Shown in pieces: positions 1 through 8,155 of a stretch of DNA of 64,000 nt. The stretch's first letter is position 1; each line of letters starts with the position of its first letter. The stretch is from positions 310,001 through 374,000 of the forward strand of contig NZ_JBFTXJ020000002.1 in the NCBI RefSeq assembly GCF_041379945.2, read 5' to 3'. The notes beneath the pieces are model-generated. The model was given only the letters and a program-made list of their open reading frames with translations. It made no database searches and was not told where the DNA came from. The DNA is from Aneurinibacillus sp. REN35. Lineage in GTDB: Bacteria > Bacillota > Bacilli > Aneurinibacillales > Aneurinibacillaceae. The translations under genes were made by a program, and so were the position numbers.

Positions 1-1014
1 AGGCCGCGCAGCGGGGCTGCACAGGCAGAAAAAGAGCCGGGTACGCAGCAGACCCAAGTATTAGAAGATAGTGATAAGCCGCTTATTTACCGCTCCCGTG
101 TAATGGAAGAACTCGTTGAAGAAATCAAACGGATTGCTCAGGTGGATTCCACCGTGCTTTTGAGCGGAGAATCAGGTGTGGGTAAAGAAGTCATCGCCCG
201 TGCTCTGCATGCGGCGAGTCGGCGCAAAGACCGATCTCTTGTGCGCATTAATTGTGGCGCGATTCCGGAGAATCTAATTGAGAGCGAGTTGTTTGGCTAT
301 GAACGAGGGGCCTTTACCGGAGCTGATCAGAAGGGCAAGCCGGGCTTATTTGAGATGGCGCATCAGGGTTCTATATTCCTTGATGAGATAGGTGAGCTCT
401 CGCTAACCATGCAGGTAAAGCTGCTTCGGGTATTGCAGGAGAAAGAAGTGCTGCGCGTAGGCGGTGTAGCCCCAATTCCCGTAGACGTCCGGGTTATCAC
501 AGCCACCAACAAGAATTTAAAAGATATGATGGAAATGGGTACATTCCGTGAAGATCTGTATTACCGTTTGAATGTCATTCCGATTCGGATTCCGCCGCTT
601 CGGGAGCGGATGGAGGATATATTTTCGCTGTCCATTTATTTTCTTCAGCAATTCAATCGCACCTATCAGATGGACAAGGGATTCTCTCCCGAAGCGCTTG
701 AAGTGCTGGAGAATTATGATTGGCCTGGTAATGTGCGTGAACTGCAAAATATTGTGGAGCGTCTTATCGTTACGAGCCAGGGGGATCTTATTTCGCGTGA
801 TGATGTGCTGCGTGTTTTCTACGGTGAAGCAGGCCGCAGGCGCAAGCGACCGATGGTGTTCGAGTTGATGCCGCTAAAGGAAGCTGTGGCCGAGCTTGAA
901 AGCCAGTTAATTGAGCTTGGGATGAAAAAGTATGGCACGGCAATCAAGGTGTCGGAAGTGCTTGGGGTCAGCCCCGCTACCATCAGCAGACGAATGAACA
1001 AGCTGATGAAGTAA
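1..1014 (+). CDS. Sigma-54-dependent transcriptional activator (5' end outside window)
   Basis: The frame is open from base 1, so the N-terminal part (probably a sensory domain) lies outside the window. The visible 337 residues hold an AAA+ sigma-54 activation domain: Walker A GESGVGKE near residue 56, the GAFTGA sigma-54 contact loop near residue 103, and a Walker B-like FLDEIGEL. A short Fis/TyrR-type helix-turn-helix closes the protein (SEVLGVSPATISRRMNK). Proteins of this class use ATP to open promoters held by RNA polymerase with sigma-54. The pxpBC genes follow 22 bases downstream on the same strand, so it may control 5-oxoproline or amino-acid use; that link is inference from position. 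Confidence 0.93.
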   Translation, partial: RPRSGAAQAEKEPGTQQTQVLEDSDKPLIYRSRVMEELVEEIKRIAQVDSTVLLSGESGVGKEVIARALHAASRRKDRSLVRINCGAIPENLIESELFGYERGAFTGADQKGKPGLFEMAHQGSIFLDEIGELSLTMQVKLLRVLQEKEVLRVGGVAPIPVDVRVITATNKNLKDMMEMGTFREDLYYRLNVIPIRIPPLRERMEDIFSLSIYFLQQFNRTYQMDKGFSPEALEVLENYDWPGNVRELQNIVERLIVTSQGDLISRDDVLRVFYGEAGRRRKRPMVFELMPLKEAVAELESQLIELGMKKYGTAIKVSEVLGVSPATISRRMNKLMK

Positions 1015-1036
1015 AGAAGAGTAAGGGGGGAGAGCT

Positions 1037-1921
1037 TTGTTTACGCTGCCAGAAACGCGGTTTGATTTTGGAGGAGATGAATACATTTACGCAGAAATTT
1101 CCCGAGATATGAGCGCAGAGAGCAACTTCAAGGCGCTGGCGATCGTGAATGAAGTGAGAAGGCGCAACATTCCTGGTATCGTTGATATTGTTCCATCTAA
1201 TGCATCCTATCTGGTTCGGTATAATCCAGACATTCTTGCTGCTAGGGATCTGCTTGATTACTTGAAGGAAATCGATATTACAAAGAGCAATCCGGCTGAG
1301 CTGAATCTCTCGGTGCGGATGGTGGAGATTCCGATCTGGTATGATGATCCAATCAGCCGAGAGTACTCAGAGCGATTTCGGAATCGCCATCAAGCGCCGA
1401 ATATGTCTAATTTTGAATTCGCCATGAAAGCAAGCGGATTTAAAGACAAGGAGGCATTTATCGATGCCCATTCTCGCATGCCGCACCTTATTACAATGGT
1501 GGGTTTTTTGCCGGGCAGTGCATGGGAATTTCCGCTTGGACTTACGCCTGAAGAGATCATTCAGACGCCAAAATATATTAGTCCGAGAACCCATACGCCC
1601 AGGCAGGGTGTAGGGATTGGCGGCGCGTTTACGGTGATCTATCCTGTTAATGGTCCGGGAAGCTATCAATTAATCGGCATGTCGGCTGTGCCTATTTATG
1701 ATCCGGATAAGCGGCTGGTTGACTTAGAAGATACCCATTTTTTAGCGCGTCCAGGCGATTTATGGAAGCATCGTCCGATTGATGAGCAGGAGTATAATCG
1801 AATTGTCCAGCAGGTAGAGGAGGGTGTATATCGTTACCATATGAAAAAAATCGAATTCTCGCCGCAGGAATATGTGGTTAAAGGAAAAGAATACATCCGT
1901 GAGCTGATGGAGGGATTCTAG
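1037..1921 (+). CDS. pxpB: 5-oxoprolinase subunit PxpB (KipI/AHS1 family)
   Basis: This 294-residue protein matches the allophanate-hydrolase subunit 1 / KipI family, now known as subunit B of the ATP-dependent 5-oxoprolinase PxpABC. Recognisable family segments are GFLPGSAWEF and the glycine-rich GIGGAFTVIYPVNGPGSY. The start is TTG at 1037, chosen because a strong AGGGGGGAG ribosome-binding site lies just upstream and no ATG fits. It abuts pxpC directly, and the two products normally form a complex. PxpA (LamB/YcsF family) is not in the window and may lie upstream or elsewhere. An older alternative role is KipI-like inhibition of a sporulation kinase; the operon with PxpC favours oxoprolinase. 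Confidence 0.88.
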   Translation: MFTLPETRFDFGGDEYIYAEISRDMSAESNFKALAIVNEVRRRNIPGIVDIVPSNASYLVRYNPDILAARDLLDYLKEIDITKSNPAELNLSVRMVEIPIWYDDPISREYSERFRNRHQAPNMSNFEFAMKASGFKDKEAFIDAHSRMPHLITMVGFLPGSAWEFPLGLTPEEIIQTPKYISPRTHTPRQGVGIGGAFTVIYPVNGPGSYQLIGMSAVPIYDPDKRLVDLEDTHFLARPGDLWKHRPIDEQEYNRIVQQVEEGVYRYHMKKIEFSPQEYVVKGKEYIRELMEGF

Positions 1922-2902
1922 GTGCTGAAAATCATCGAACCCGGTCTGTGGACAACGGTACAGGATATGGGTCGTCAAGGCTATTATCACTTAGGCATGC
2001 CGCCCTCGGGTGCTGCGGATAAGTATTCGTTTATGGTAGGCAATCTGCTGTTGAACAATCCGGTAGAGTATGCCGGTCTTGAGATTACACTGCGCGGGCC
2101 TAACATGCAGTTTCTGAAAAAAACATTGATTGCGCTTACAGGTGCGCCTGTAGAAGCGACTCTCAACGGGCAGCCGGTTCCGATGTGGGAAGTCGTGATG
2201 GTAGAGGAGGGCGATATTCTTTCGTTTACCTTCTGCCATCGTGGCGTGAAGAGTTATGTATGCGTCTCAGGAGGTATTCAAGTTCCCGAGGTGCTGGGCA
2301 GCCGATCTACTATGGAGTTAAGCAAGCTTGGCGGATTTCATGGGAGGAAGCTGGCCGCAGGTGATGAGGTAGCGATCGGCGAACCCCTGCCCGGAGCATT
2401 TAAGCAGGTGGGCAAGCGTGTAGCGGATGAATATCTTCCTAGCTACGAGGGGGCTGTTGATCTGCGGGTGGTCATGGGGATCTCGGGTCACCGTATAAGT
2501 GATGCAGGTATCAAAGCCTTTCTTGATACGGAGTGGACGGTATCAACCGAGTCCAATCGGGTAGCATACCGCTATACGGGAGCCAGGGTTTCATTTAATG
2601 AATATACGCCAGCCTTCGGTGCAGGCAATCGGCTATCGAATGTGGTGGATTTTGCATATCCGATCGGAGCACTTATGGTTCCAAATGAAGAAGAGGTAAT
2701 TGTGCTGCTTAACGATGCCACATCTGGGGGCGGGTTTGTCACCATTGGCACGGTGATCAGCCCGGACCTTGATCTGGTTGCAAGGTCGCGCCCGAATTCA
2801 AAATGCCGTTTCTCCGCCATTACCATCGATCAGGCGATGGACGCGCGCCTTGAGCATAGGAAGAAATTAAATGCTCTTGTTGATAAGTTAAAGGAACAAT
2901 AG
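1922..2902 (+). CDS. pxpC: 5-oxoprolinase subunit PxpC (KipA/AHS2 family)
   Basis: This 326-residue protein belongs to the biotin-dependent carboxyltransferase-like AHS2 family. The N-terminal pattern EPGLWTTVQDMGRQGY and the MPPSGAAD segment are typical, as is the late SGGGFVTIGTV motif. With PxpB it forms the part of 5-oxoprolinase that works with PxpA to open 5-oxoproline to glutamate at the cost of ATP. The GTG start at 1922 follows the pxpB stop without a gap, which suggests translational coupling. A clear hairpin terminator follows. Length is normal for the family. Confidence 0.88.
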   Translation: MLKIIEPGLWTTVQDMGRQGYYHLGMPPSGAADKYSFMVGNLLLNNPVEYAGLEITLRGPNMQFLKKTLIALTGAPVEATLNGQPVPMWEVVMVEEGDILSFTFCHRGVKSYVCVSGGIQVPEVLGSRSTMELSKLGGFHGRKLAAGDEVAIGEPLPGAFKQVGKRVADEYLPSYEGAVDLRVVMGISGHRISDAGIKAFLDTEWTVSTESNRVAYRYTGARVSFNEYTPAFGAGNRLSNVVDFAYPIGALMVPNEEEVIVLLNDATSGGGFVTIGTVISPDLDLVARSRPNSKCRFSAITIDQAMDARLEHRKKLNALVDKLKEQ

Positions 2903-2920
2903 CAAAGGCATATACGAAAC

Positions 2921-2958
2921 AAGCAGGAACCGTCCGTACGGGATGGATTCCTGCTTTT
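2921..2958 (+). terminator. Intrinsic terminator after pxpC
   Basis: AAGCAGGAA pairs with TTCCTGCTT across an 18-base loop and is followed by a short T run. It ends the pxpBC transcript and, being nearly symmetrical, may also serve the convergent gene at 2962-3339. Confidence 0.8.
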
Positions 2959-2961
2959 CTG

Positions 2962-3339
2962 CTACATAGAGTACATTTGCACCAGCAGCTCCTTGATTGC
3001 TGCAATTGTAATATGTGTTTCTACCTGCCCTTGTACTTTAATTGCTGCCTGTAATTTGGCAATCTCCTGATTCAGCCCTTCGTATTCTGCTTCATCTCCA
3101 AGCAGTTGGAATTTCCATTTTTGTTTTTGGTACATATTCATGAGCGCTTCCGCTTCTACCGAGGCCTTGTTCCATTGTTTTTCACCTACTAGCTTTTCGA
3201 TCTGGTCAGCCTTTTGAAACATGGGCTTCTGCTCGATGTTGCGCGCCGCTTGAGCGGAAGGCATGCTGCCCACGAAGATAAGTGTAAGAGCGATGAACCC
3301 GCATACCCACGCTCTTCCCGCTGTTATTACCGCATTCAC
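2962..3339 (-). CDS. Secreted DUF4363-like protein
   Basis: The 125-residue product begins with a clear signal peptide: a short charged start, a hydrophobic core (GFIALTLIFVGSM) and an AQA-A cleavage site near residue 31. The mature part is helical and charged, with a KQWNKA segment and spacing like DUF4363 proteins, which commonly sit beside YetF/DUF421 membrane genes. Here a YetF-like gene is divergent at 3430. Its function is unknown; an extracytoplasmic partner of the YetF-like protein is an inference from gene neighbourhood. The ATG is preceded by a GGAGGAATATGTG-type ribosome-binding site. Confidence 0.7.
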   Translation of the reverse strand: MNAVITAGRAWVCGFIALTLIFVGSMPSAQAARNIEQKPMFQKADQIEKLVGEKQWNKASVEAEALMNMYQKQKWKFQLLGDEAEYEGLNQEIAKLQAAIKVQGQVETHITIAAIKELLVQMYSM

Positions 3340-3429
3340 ACATATTCCTCCTGTTCATTTGTTATGCTTGTCGGTTTATTTTTTCCGAAAAACCATAATA
3401 CTAACAGCGAATCGAAAAGGAGGGTGCAT

Positions 3430-4293
3430 ATGCCGGAATATGTATTGATACTGATTCGTTCCTTGCTCTCTTTTCTTCTTCTTTTGCTGCTTGCGCGGTT
3501 GATGGGGAAGAAGCAGTTATCACAGCTTACTTTTTTTGATTATGTTGTAGGTATTACAATCGGGTCGATTGCCGCATCCATGTCGGTTGATCAGAACGTC
3601 ATGATTATAAATGGGATTATTGGCCTGATCATTTGGGGGGTGGTTCCGATTCTGCTCGGTGCCGCTCAGTTGAAATCCTATAAACTGCGCCACATTATAG
3701 ATGGCAGCCCCACGGTAGTAATTCGTAGTGGAAAGATTTTAGAACAGAATATGAAGAAGGAGCGGATGACCGCAGATGAATTGATGCTGAGCCTGAGGGA
3801 GAAGGGGGTCTTTAAAGTGGCGGATGTTGAACTGGCTGTGATGGAGACCAACGGTGCGCTTAGTGTCATGAGAAAAACAGAAGCAGATCCTGTGACCCCT
3901 AAGCTTTTGGGGATGCTTACCGATCAGGAGAAGGAGCCTCGGGTGGTAGTGATCGACGGCCAGGTAATGGACAATGCGCTCGCATCCCTTGGATATTCAC
4001 GACAGTGGCTGCTCGGTGAAATCGAGAAGCAGGGGGGTACACAATTTGAGCAGGTATTTCTTGCACAGGTTGATGGCAGCGGTCAAGTCTATATTGACTT
4101 TTATTATGATAAAATCAACCAGCCGCAGATGAAGCAGAAGCCGTTGGTAGGGGCCACGATCAAGAAGGTACAGGCCGATCTAGAATTATTCGCTCTACAG
4201 ACGGAAGATCCGGAAGCAAAAGCAATATATACGAAGCAGGCACAAAATCTACAGACAGTAATGGGATCGCTTGCTCCGTATTTAAAAGGGTAA
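3430..4293 (+). CDS. YetF-like DUF421 membrane protein
   Basis: The 287-residue protein has three N-terminal membrane helices (roughly residues 4-22, 32-52 and 57-75), with the conserved RLMGKKQLSQLTFFDYVVGI segment between them. A cytoplasmic YetF/DUF421 domain follows (GSPTVVIRSGKILEQN, then MTADELMLSLREKGV). YetF-type proteins are linked to the spore membrane or stress in Bacillus, but their biochemical role is poorly defined. The ATG at 3430 was chosen over upstream codons because it follows AAAAGGAGGGTGCAT. The gene is divergent from the DUF4363-like gene and is closed by a hairpin shared with coaA. Confidence 0.85.
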   Translation: MPEYVLILIRSLLSFLLLLLLARLMGKKQLSQLTFFDYVVGITIGSIAASMSVDQNVMIINGIIGLIIWGVVPILLGAAQLKSYKLRHIIDGSPTVVIRSGKILEQNMKKERMTADELMLSLREKGVFKVADVELAVMETNGALSVMRKTEADPVTPKLLGMLTDQEKEPRVVVIDGQVMDNALASLGYSRQWLLGEIEKQGGTQFEQVFLAQVDGSGQVYIDFYYDKINQPQMKQKPLVGATIKKVQADLELFALQTEDPEAKAIYTKQAQNLQTVMGSLAPYLKG

Positions 4294-4299
4294 ATAGAT

Positions 4300-4336
4300 A
4301 AGCCCGAGAGCGAACCATCGCTATTCGGGCTTTTTG
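4300..4336. terminator. Bidirectional terminator between yetF-like gene and coaA
   Basis: AAGCCCGA pairs with TCGGGCTT and is followed by T residues on the plus strand. It lies between two convergent genes. Confidence 0.8.
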
Positions 4337-4338
4337 GG

Positions 4339-5301
4339 TTATATTTTTCGAAGCTTGATCGTTTGTACGAAATGGTCAGCGCCCTTTTCCAAAATAAGCG
4401 CGGCTCTGTATTTGGTTGGGAGGATATTTTCCTGCAAGTTCGCCGCATTAATATCCCGCCAGATGTTTCGTGCAAACTGCAGCGCCTCCTCCTTCGATAG
4501 AGAGGCGTAGCGGTGAAAGTAGGAGGCAGGGTTCTGAAAGGCTGTCTCCCGTAAAATCTCGAACCGCTGAAGATACCAGGTAAGAAGATCAGCTTCGGCG
4601 GCATCGACATAGATGGAGATGTCAAGAAAATCGGAGACGAATACATTCGGTCCGGTCATCTCGTCTGTTTGTTTGCCTGTCTGTAAAATATTAATGCCTT
4701 CTACAATCAGAATATCCGGCTGCTCAATTGTCTGATGAGTATCCGGTAGAATATCGTATGCCAGGTGGGAGTATACGGGTGCTTGCACTTCGGACTCCCC
4801 TGATTTGACCGCATGCAAAAATGCAAGCAGTCCTCGTAAGTCATAGCTCTCCGGAAATCCTTTGCGATGCAGCAGCCCTTTGCTCTCTAATACGTGATTG
4901 GGAAAAAGAAATCCATCTGTCGTAATCAATTCAACTTTTGGATGATCATCCCAGCGCGAGAGCAGCGCCTGAATAATGCGTGATGTGGTGCTCTTCCCTA
5001 CCGCTACACTGCCGGCGATGCCGATGATGTAAGGAACTTTTCGTTCGCGTTTGTTCAAGAATACATTTGTCATCTGGTGCAGCTTCTGTGAAGCGGTTGC
5101 ATATAAATTCAGCAGGCGGCAGAGCGGTAGATAAATTTCATTTACTTCCTGTATGGAAAGCCGCTCATTAATTCCCTGCAAGTTTTTAATCTCTTCGCCT
5201 GTTAATGGAAGAGGTACAGCATTGCGCAAGTGCGCCCATTCCTCCCGGGTAAATGTTATGTATGGCGAGATGGGAGAGAGTGGTGGAAATTTCATACCCA
5301 T
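4339..5301 (-). CDS. coaA: Pantothenate kinase type I
   Basis: The 320-residue product matches the bacterial type I pantothenate kinase, which phosphorylates pantothenate with ATP in the first step of coenzyme A synthesis. Visible marks are the P-loop GSVAVGKST near residue 97, the TTDGFLFPN and RKGFPESYD segments that bind pantothenate, and [13 protein letters not shown]. Length is normal for the family. It is a single-gene transcription unit, convergent with the YetF-like gene. The ATG at 5301 follows GAAGGAGGCCCTTT, a strong ribosome-binding site. Confidence 0.95.
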   Translation of the reverse strand: MGMKFPPLSPISPYITFTREEWAHLRNAVPLPLTGEEIKNLQGINERLSIQEVNEIYLPLCRLLNLYATASQKLHQMTNVFLNKRERKVPYIIGIAGSVAVGKSTTSRIIQALLSRWDDHPKVELITTDGFLFPNHVLESKGLLHRKGFPESYDLRGLLAFLHAVKSGESEVQAPVYSHLAYDILPDTHQTIEQPDILIVEGINILQTGKQTDEMTGPNVFVSDFLDISIYVDAAEADLLTWYLQRFEILRETAFQNPASYFHRYASLSKEEALQFARNIWRDINAANLQENILPTKYRAALILEKGADHFVQTIKLRKI

Positions 5302-5413
5302 AAAGGGCCTCCTTCATGATTTCTGTTTGTACACCAGTACTATTTCGTCATCCTTTTGCCAAAAACCTGCACACCTACGGCAATCAGTGTCCTGTCGGCC
5401 TGATTGAGTGTAC

Positions 5414-5443
5414 TTGCCATTATGCGTGAGCATAGAATAAAAT
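5414..5443 (+). promoter_or_regulatory. Sigma-A-type promoter for the leader-rlmA transcript
   Basis: TTGCCA, an 18-base spacer and TAAAAT match sigma-A consensus at five of six bases in each box. Transcription would start near 5450, about 190 bases before the methyltransferase start, leaving a long structured leader. Confidence 0.65.
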
Positions 5444-5447
5444 ACAA

Positions 5448-5640
5448 GTAGGGCTTGCGATTTTATCCGCCCCTACAAAGGAGATGTGCATAATGATCAT
5501 CCAATTCATTCGTTATCGTCGATAAACAGAGGGATAGATGAAGTGTATCCGATCCATATTTTTTAAAAGATATGGGGGCGGGTTTATTTATCTATGCCTT
5601 TTTCGTTTATCTACTCATACGAATGAAAGAGGTGTCTTTT
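5448..5640 (+). promoter_or_regulatory. Structured leader with candidate translational attenuator
   Basis: A GTAGGGC/GCCCCTAC hairpin (5448-5476) precedes the leader-peptide ribosome-binding site. Downstream, CTTTTTCGT (5598-5606) can pair with ACGAATGAAAG (5619-5629), which overlaps the Shine-Dalgarno sequence AAAGAGGTG (5626-5634) of the methyltransferase gene. Alternatively TTCATTCGT inside the leader peptide gene (5505-5513) is a perfect 9-base complement of 5619-5627. Two more small stems are at 5532-5550 and 5554-5575. Mutually exclusive pairings beside a leader peptide are typical of drug-induced translational attenuation; that reading is inference. Confidence 0.55.
5493..5525 (+). CDS. 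Candidate regulatory leader peptide MIIQFIRYRR
   Basis: A ten-codon reading frame starts with ATG nine bases after AAAGGAG, a strong ribosome-binding site. It ends with RYRR, which contains a +X+ (Arg-x-Arg) motif like those that stall macrolide-bound ribosomes in Erm leader peptides. It lies 115 bases before the gene for an rRNA methyltransferase of the RlmA family. Part of its coding sequence is complementary to the methyltransferase translation-start region. No published homologue is known to me; expression and function are inferred. Confidence 0.55.
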   Translation: MIIQFIRYRR

Positions 5641-6543
5641 TTGTCTGCACTCAATAAGAAAACAAAAAGCATTGTATATGTAAATAAATCGGTCGCGATA
5701 TTCCACTGTCCTCTCTGTGCATCATCTATGCAGATTGTGGACAATGCGAGTTTGCGCTGCGCCCATCACCATACATTTGATTTTGCGAAGCAGGGCTATA
5801 TTAATTTGCTGACGCATCCTCTGAAAACGAAGTATGATAAAAAGCTTTTTGCGTCGCGAAGGAAACTGATTGTCGAAAGCGGATTGTTTGCACCGCTCAC
5901 GCAAACGATTGCAGAATTGATTATAAATAACAAGAATCAAGGTCAGGTCATTACCCATATGCTCGATGCGGGCTGTGGGGAAGGGTCACATCTAACGACC
6001 ATTTGCGATCAGGTGTGTTCGCATTTAAAACGGCCGATTGTCGGAGTGGGCATTGATATTGCCAAGGAAGGGATTGCTATAGCAGCACAGAATTACGCCA
6101 ATAAGATTTGGTGTGTCGCAGATCTAGCGCATGCTCCGTTTAAGGAAAAGCAGTTCGATGTGCTTCTTACCATTCTATCCCCGTCCAATTATGCGGAATG
6201 TCAAAGGCTGTTGCGAGATGATGGTATGATCGTTAAGGTTGTGCCGCAAAGCGGGTACTTAACGGAACTGAGGAACGCATTTTTTGCTGAACCGAAGAAG
6301 CAGTCGTATTCAAATACGGCTACGGTTGAACGGTTCTATGATAATTTTGAAGTGCTAGAGACCCGCCGCCTATACTATGGTGTGACGCTTGATAATGTAA
6401 TGATTGCATCCTTGCTTGATATGACGCCATTAACATGGACCGCCCCTGAAGAGAAAATACAAGCATTTCTAGAAAAAGATACGGCTCAGATAACCATTGA
6501 TGTAGATATTTTAATCGCAAGGAAGATAAGTGATATCGTATAA
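5641..6543 (+). CDS. rlmA: 23S rRNA (guanine-N1) methyltransferase, RlmA/YxjB family
   Basis: The 300-residue product has the family layout: an N-terminal zinc knuckle (CPLC near residue 25, then RCAHHH), a FDFAKQGYINLL segment, and a Rossmann methyltransferase domain with motif I LDAGCGEGSH. RlmA(II)/TlrB members methylate guanine in helix 35 of 23S rRNA and can alter macrolide sensitivity; RlmA(I) modifies a nearby base. Start is TTG at 5641, six bases after AAAGAGGTG; an upstream in-frame ATG at 5572 has no ribosome-binding site. The leader upstream suggests antibiotic-responsive control. Confidence 0.85.
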   Translation: MSALNKKTKSIVYVNKSVAIFHCPLCASSMQIVDNASLRCAHHHTFDFAKQGYINLLTHPLKTKYDKKLFASRRKLIVESGLFAPLTQTIAELIINNKNQGQVITHMLDAGCGEGSHLTTICDQVCSHLKRPIVGVGIDIAKEGIAIAAQNYANKIWCVADLAHAPFKEKQFDVLLTILSPSNYAECQRLLRDDGMIVKVVPQSGYLTELRNAFFAEPKKQSYSNTATVERFYDNFEVLETRRLYYGVTLDNVMIASLLDMTPLTWTAPEEKIQAFLEKDTAQITIDVDILIARKISDIV

Positions 6544-6547
6544 AGGC

Positions 6548-6578
6548 AAGAGGCAGTCTGTTACTCAGACTGCCTCTT
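6548..6578. terminator. Bidirectional terminator after rlmA
   Basis: AAGAGGCAGTCTG and its exact complement form a 13-bp stem with a five-base loop between two convergent genes. Confidence 0.85.
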
Positions 6579-6588
6579 GTTCGTTATG

Positions 6589-7605
6589 TTACTTGGAAGG
6601 CTCTGCAACCTTTACAATTTGTTTGCCAAGGTTTTCGCCTTTAAATAGGCCAAGGAAAGCATCGATAGTGTTTTCGAATCCCTCTACAACATTCTCCTTG
6701 TATTTGATTTTGCCTTCTTGTACCCATTGGGCAAGCTCTGTTGCTCCTTCTTTAAAGTGTTTCGCATAATCAGAGACGATAAAGCCCTTCATCAGAGAAC
6801 TAGTAATAACCAACGGAGATTGAGCGCGTGGACCGACATCCGGCGTCTCTAGATTGTACAGTGCGATTTGACCGCATACAGGGATACGTGCTCCATGATT
6901 TAAGAGGGTGAGCACAGCATCGGAGATTTCGCCGCCTACATTGTCAAAATATACATCAACCCCGTTCGGGCAAGCCTCTTCAAGCGCTTTTCTCATATTG
7001 GTTTCTGTCTTGTAGTTGATTGCCGCGTCAAAGCCGAGCTCCTCTGTAAGATAGCGGTTCTTCTCATCAGTTCCAGCAATGCCGACAACGCGCGCGCCTT
7101 TGATTTTGGCGATCTGTCCGACGACCATACCAACAGCGCCGGCTGCTCCTGAGATGACAACCGTCTCGCCTTGTTTTGGCTGCCCGATATGCAGCAGGCC
7201 GAAATAAGCAGTCAGACCCGGCATACCCAGTACGCCAAGATGGGTGCTGATTGGCGCTATGTCTGGATCAATCTTTCGTACTTCTGCTGCATCAGCCGCA
7301 TTATAGCGCTGCCAGCCGAGATTACCGATCACAAGATCTCCCTGTGCAAAATCATCGGCTTTTGATTCGACGATCTCTCCTACGATCCCACCGGTAATTA
7401 CTTCATTTACAGGATAAGGCGGTACATAGGACTTACGGTCGCTCATGCGGCCGCGCATGTAAGGATCAACCGAGAGATATAGTGTGCGGACAAGCACCTG
7501 TCCAACTCCAAGCTGTGGAATCGGTGCATCAGTAAATGTAAAATTATCTTTTGTCGGCATGCCCGAAGGTCTGCTAGCAAGAAGGATTTTTTGATTTTGT
7601 TCCAT
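6589..7605 (-). CDS. NADPH-dependent oxidoreductase, MDR family (YfmJ/CurA-like)
   Basis: The 338-residue protein is a zinc-free medium-chain dehydrogenase/reductase of the leukotriene-B4 dehydrogenase / CurA type. It shows SVDPYMRGRM near residue 48, the nucleotide-binding ISGAAGAVGMVVGQIAK near 150, and VDVYFDNVGGEI. Such enzymes reduce alpha,beta-unsaturated aldehydes and ketones using NADPH. The ATG at 7605 follows GAAGGAGGCAATACCA; an upstream ATG at 7623 has no good site. The start lies inside the 3' end of the Rrf2 regulator gene, so both are probably one operon, with the regulator sensing a related stress. Confidence 0.88.
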   Translation of the reverse strand: MEQNQKILLASRPSGMPTKDNFTFTDAPIPQLGVGQVLVRTLYLSVDPYMRGRMSDRKSYVPPYPVNEVITGGIVGEIVESKADDFAQGDLVIGNLGWQRYNAADAAEVRKIDPDIAPISTHLGVLGMPGLTAYFGLLHIGQPKQGETVVISGAAGAVGMVVGQIAKIKGARVVGIAGTDEKNRYLTEELGFDAAINYKTETNMRKALEEACPNGVDVYFDNVGGEISDAVLTLLNHGARIPVCGQIALYNLETPDVGPRAQSPLVITSSLMKGFIVSDYAKHFKEGATELAQWVQEGKIKYKENVVEGFENTIDAFLGLFKGENLGKQIVKVAEPSK

Positions 7606-8107
7606 TGGTATTGCCTCCTTCATTCATGATATCGTTCATCCATTTTGTAAGATTGGCGAGCTTTTGTTTTGGATAGGTTTCTTCTACTCGTTTTTGCAGC
7701 ATCGAGAGCGTTTCATTCTTCAGCACATCCGCCCAGGCCTCCTCTGCCTGCTGCATCAGTACGGCAAGCGCACAATCGTCTTCCTCTCCGCACTCTGCAC
7801 CGTCTGCGAAAAGATGGGAGAACACCCCGTGTTCCCGATAGAGCGTCGCCTGTCCTTCTACTGCAACGTAAATCTCATAGATCGTAATGGCTTCAGGGCG
7901 TTTGCCTAAAGAAAAACCGCCTCGGATACCAGGAGTGGAATGAACCAATCCGGCCTGTACAAGTTTTCGCATCACCTTTTTGAGGTAGGAGGAAGAGACC
8001 CCAAGGCGTTCGCTGATCAATTCGGCTGACAGCGCACCGCGTCTAGGCAGTCTGTCAAGTATCAGCATCGCATAGACGGCCTGCTCCATTCCTGTTTTCA
8101 TCCTCAT
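7574..8107 (-). CDS. Rrf2-family transcriptional regulator
   Basis: The 177-residue protein has an N-terminal winged helix of the Rrf2 family (LGVSSSYLKKVMRKLVQAGL, then GIRGGFSL near residue 63). The cysteine region is reduced to ECGEEDDC, so it lacks the three-cysteine iron-sulfur ligand set of IscR/NsrR; iron-sulfur binding is doubtful. It overlaps the oxidoreductase gene by 32 bases. A perfect palindrome at 8141-8155 upstream is a likely operator. A start at the second codon (Met3) is also possible. Confidence 0.85.
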   Translation of the reverse strand: MRMKTGMEQAVYAMLILDRLPRRGALSAELISERLGVSSSYLKKVMRKLVQAGLVHSTPGIRGGFSLGKRPEAITIYEIYVAVEGQATLYREHGVFSHLFADGAECGEEDDCALAVLMQQAEEAWADVLKNETLSMLQKRVEETYPKQKLANLTKWMNDIMNEGGNTNGTKSKNPSC

Positions 8108-8140
8108 TGTTATTCACCGCCATATCATTATGGATAACGT

Positions 8141-8155
8141 GGATAATTATTATCC
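8141..8155. promoter_or_regulatory. Palindrome, candidate Rrf2 operator
   Basis: GGATAATTATTATCC is a perfect 7+1+7 inverted repeat 33 bases before the Rrf2 gene. Related half-sites (TGGATAAC) lie at 8131-8138. It overlaps the stop codon of the upstream gene. Confidence 0.5.

Noticed and set aside
5572-5640. In-frame ATG at 5572 as start of the rRNA methyltransferase
   Set aside because: It has no ribosome-binding site and adds 23 hydrophobic residues not typical of the family; TTG 5641 has AAAGAGGTG at proper distance.
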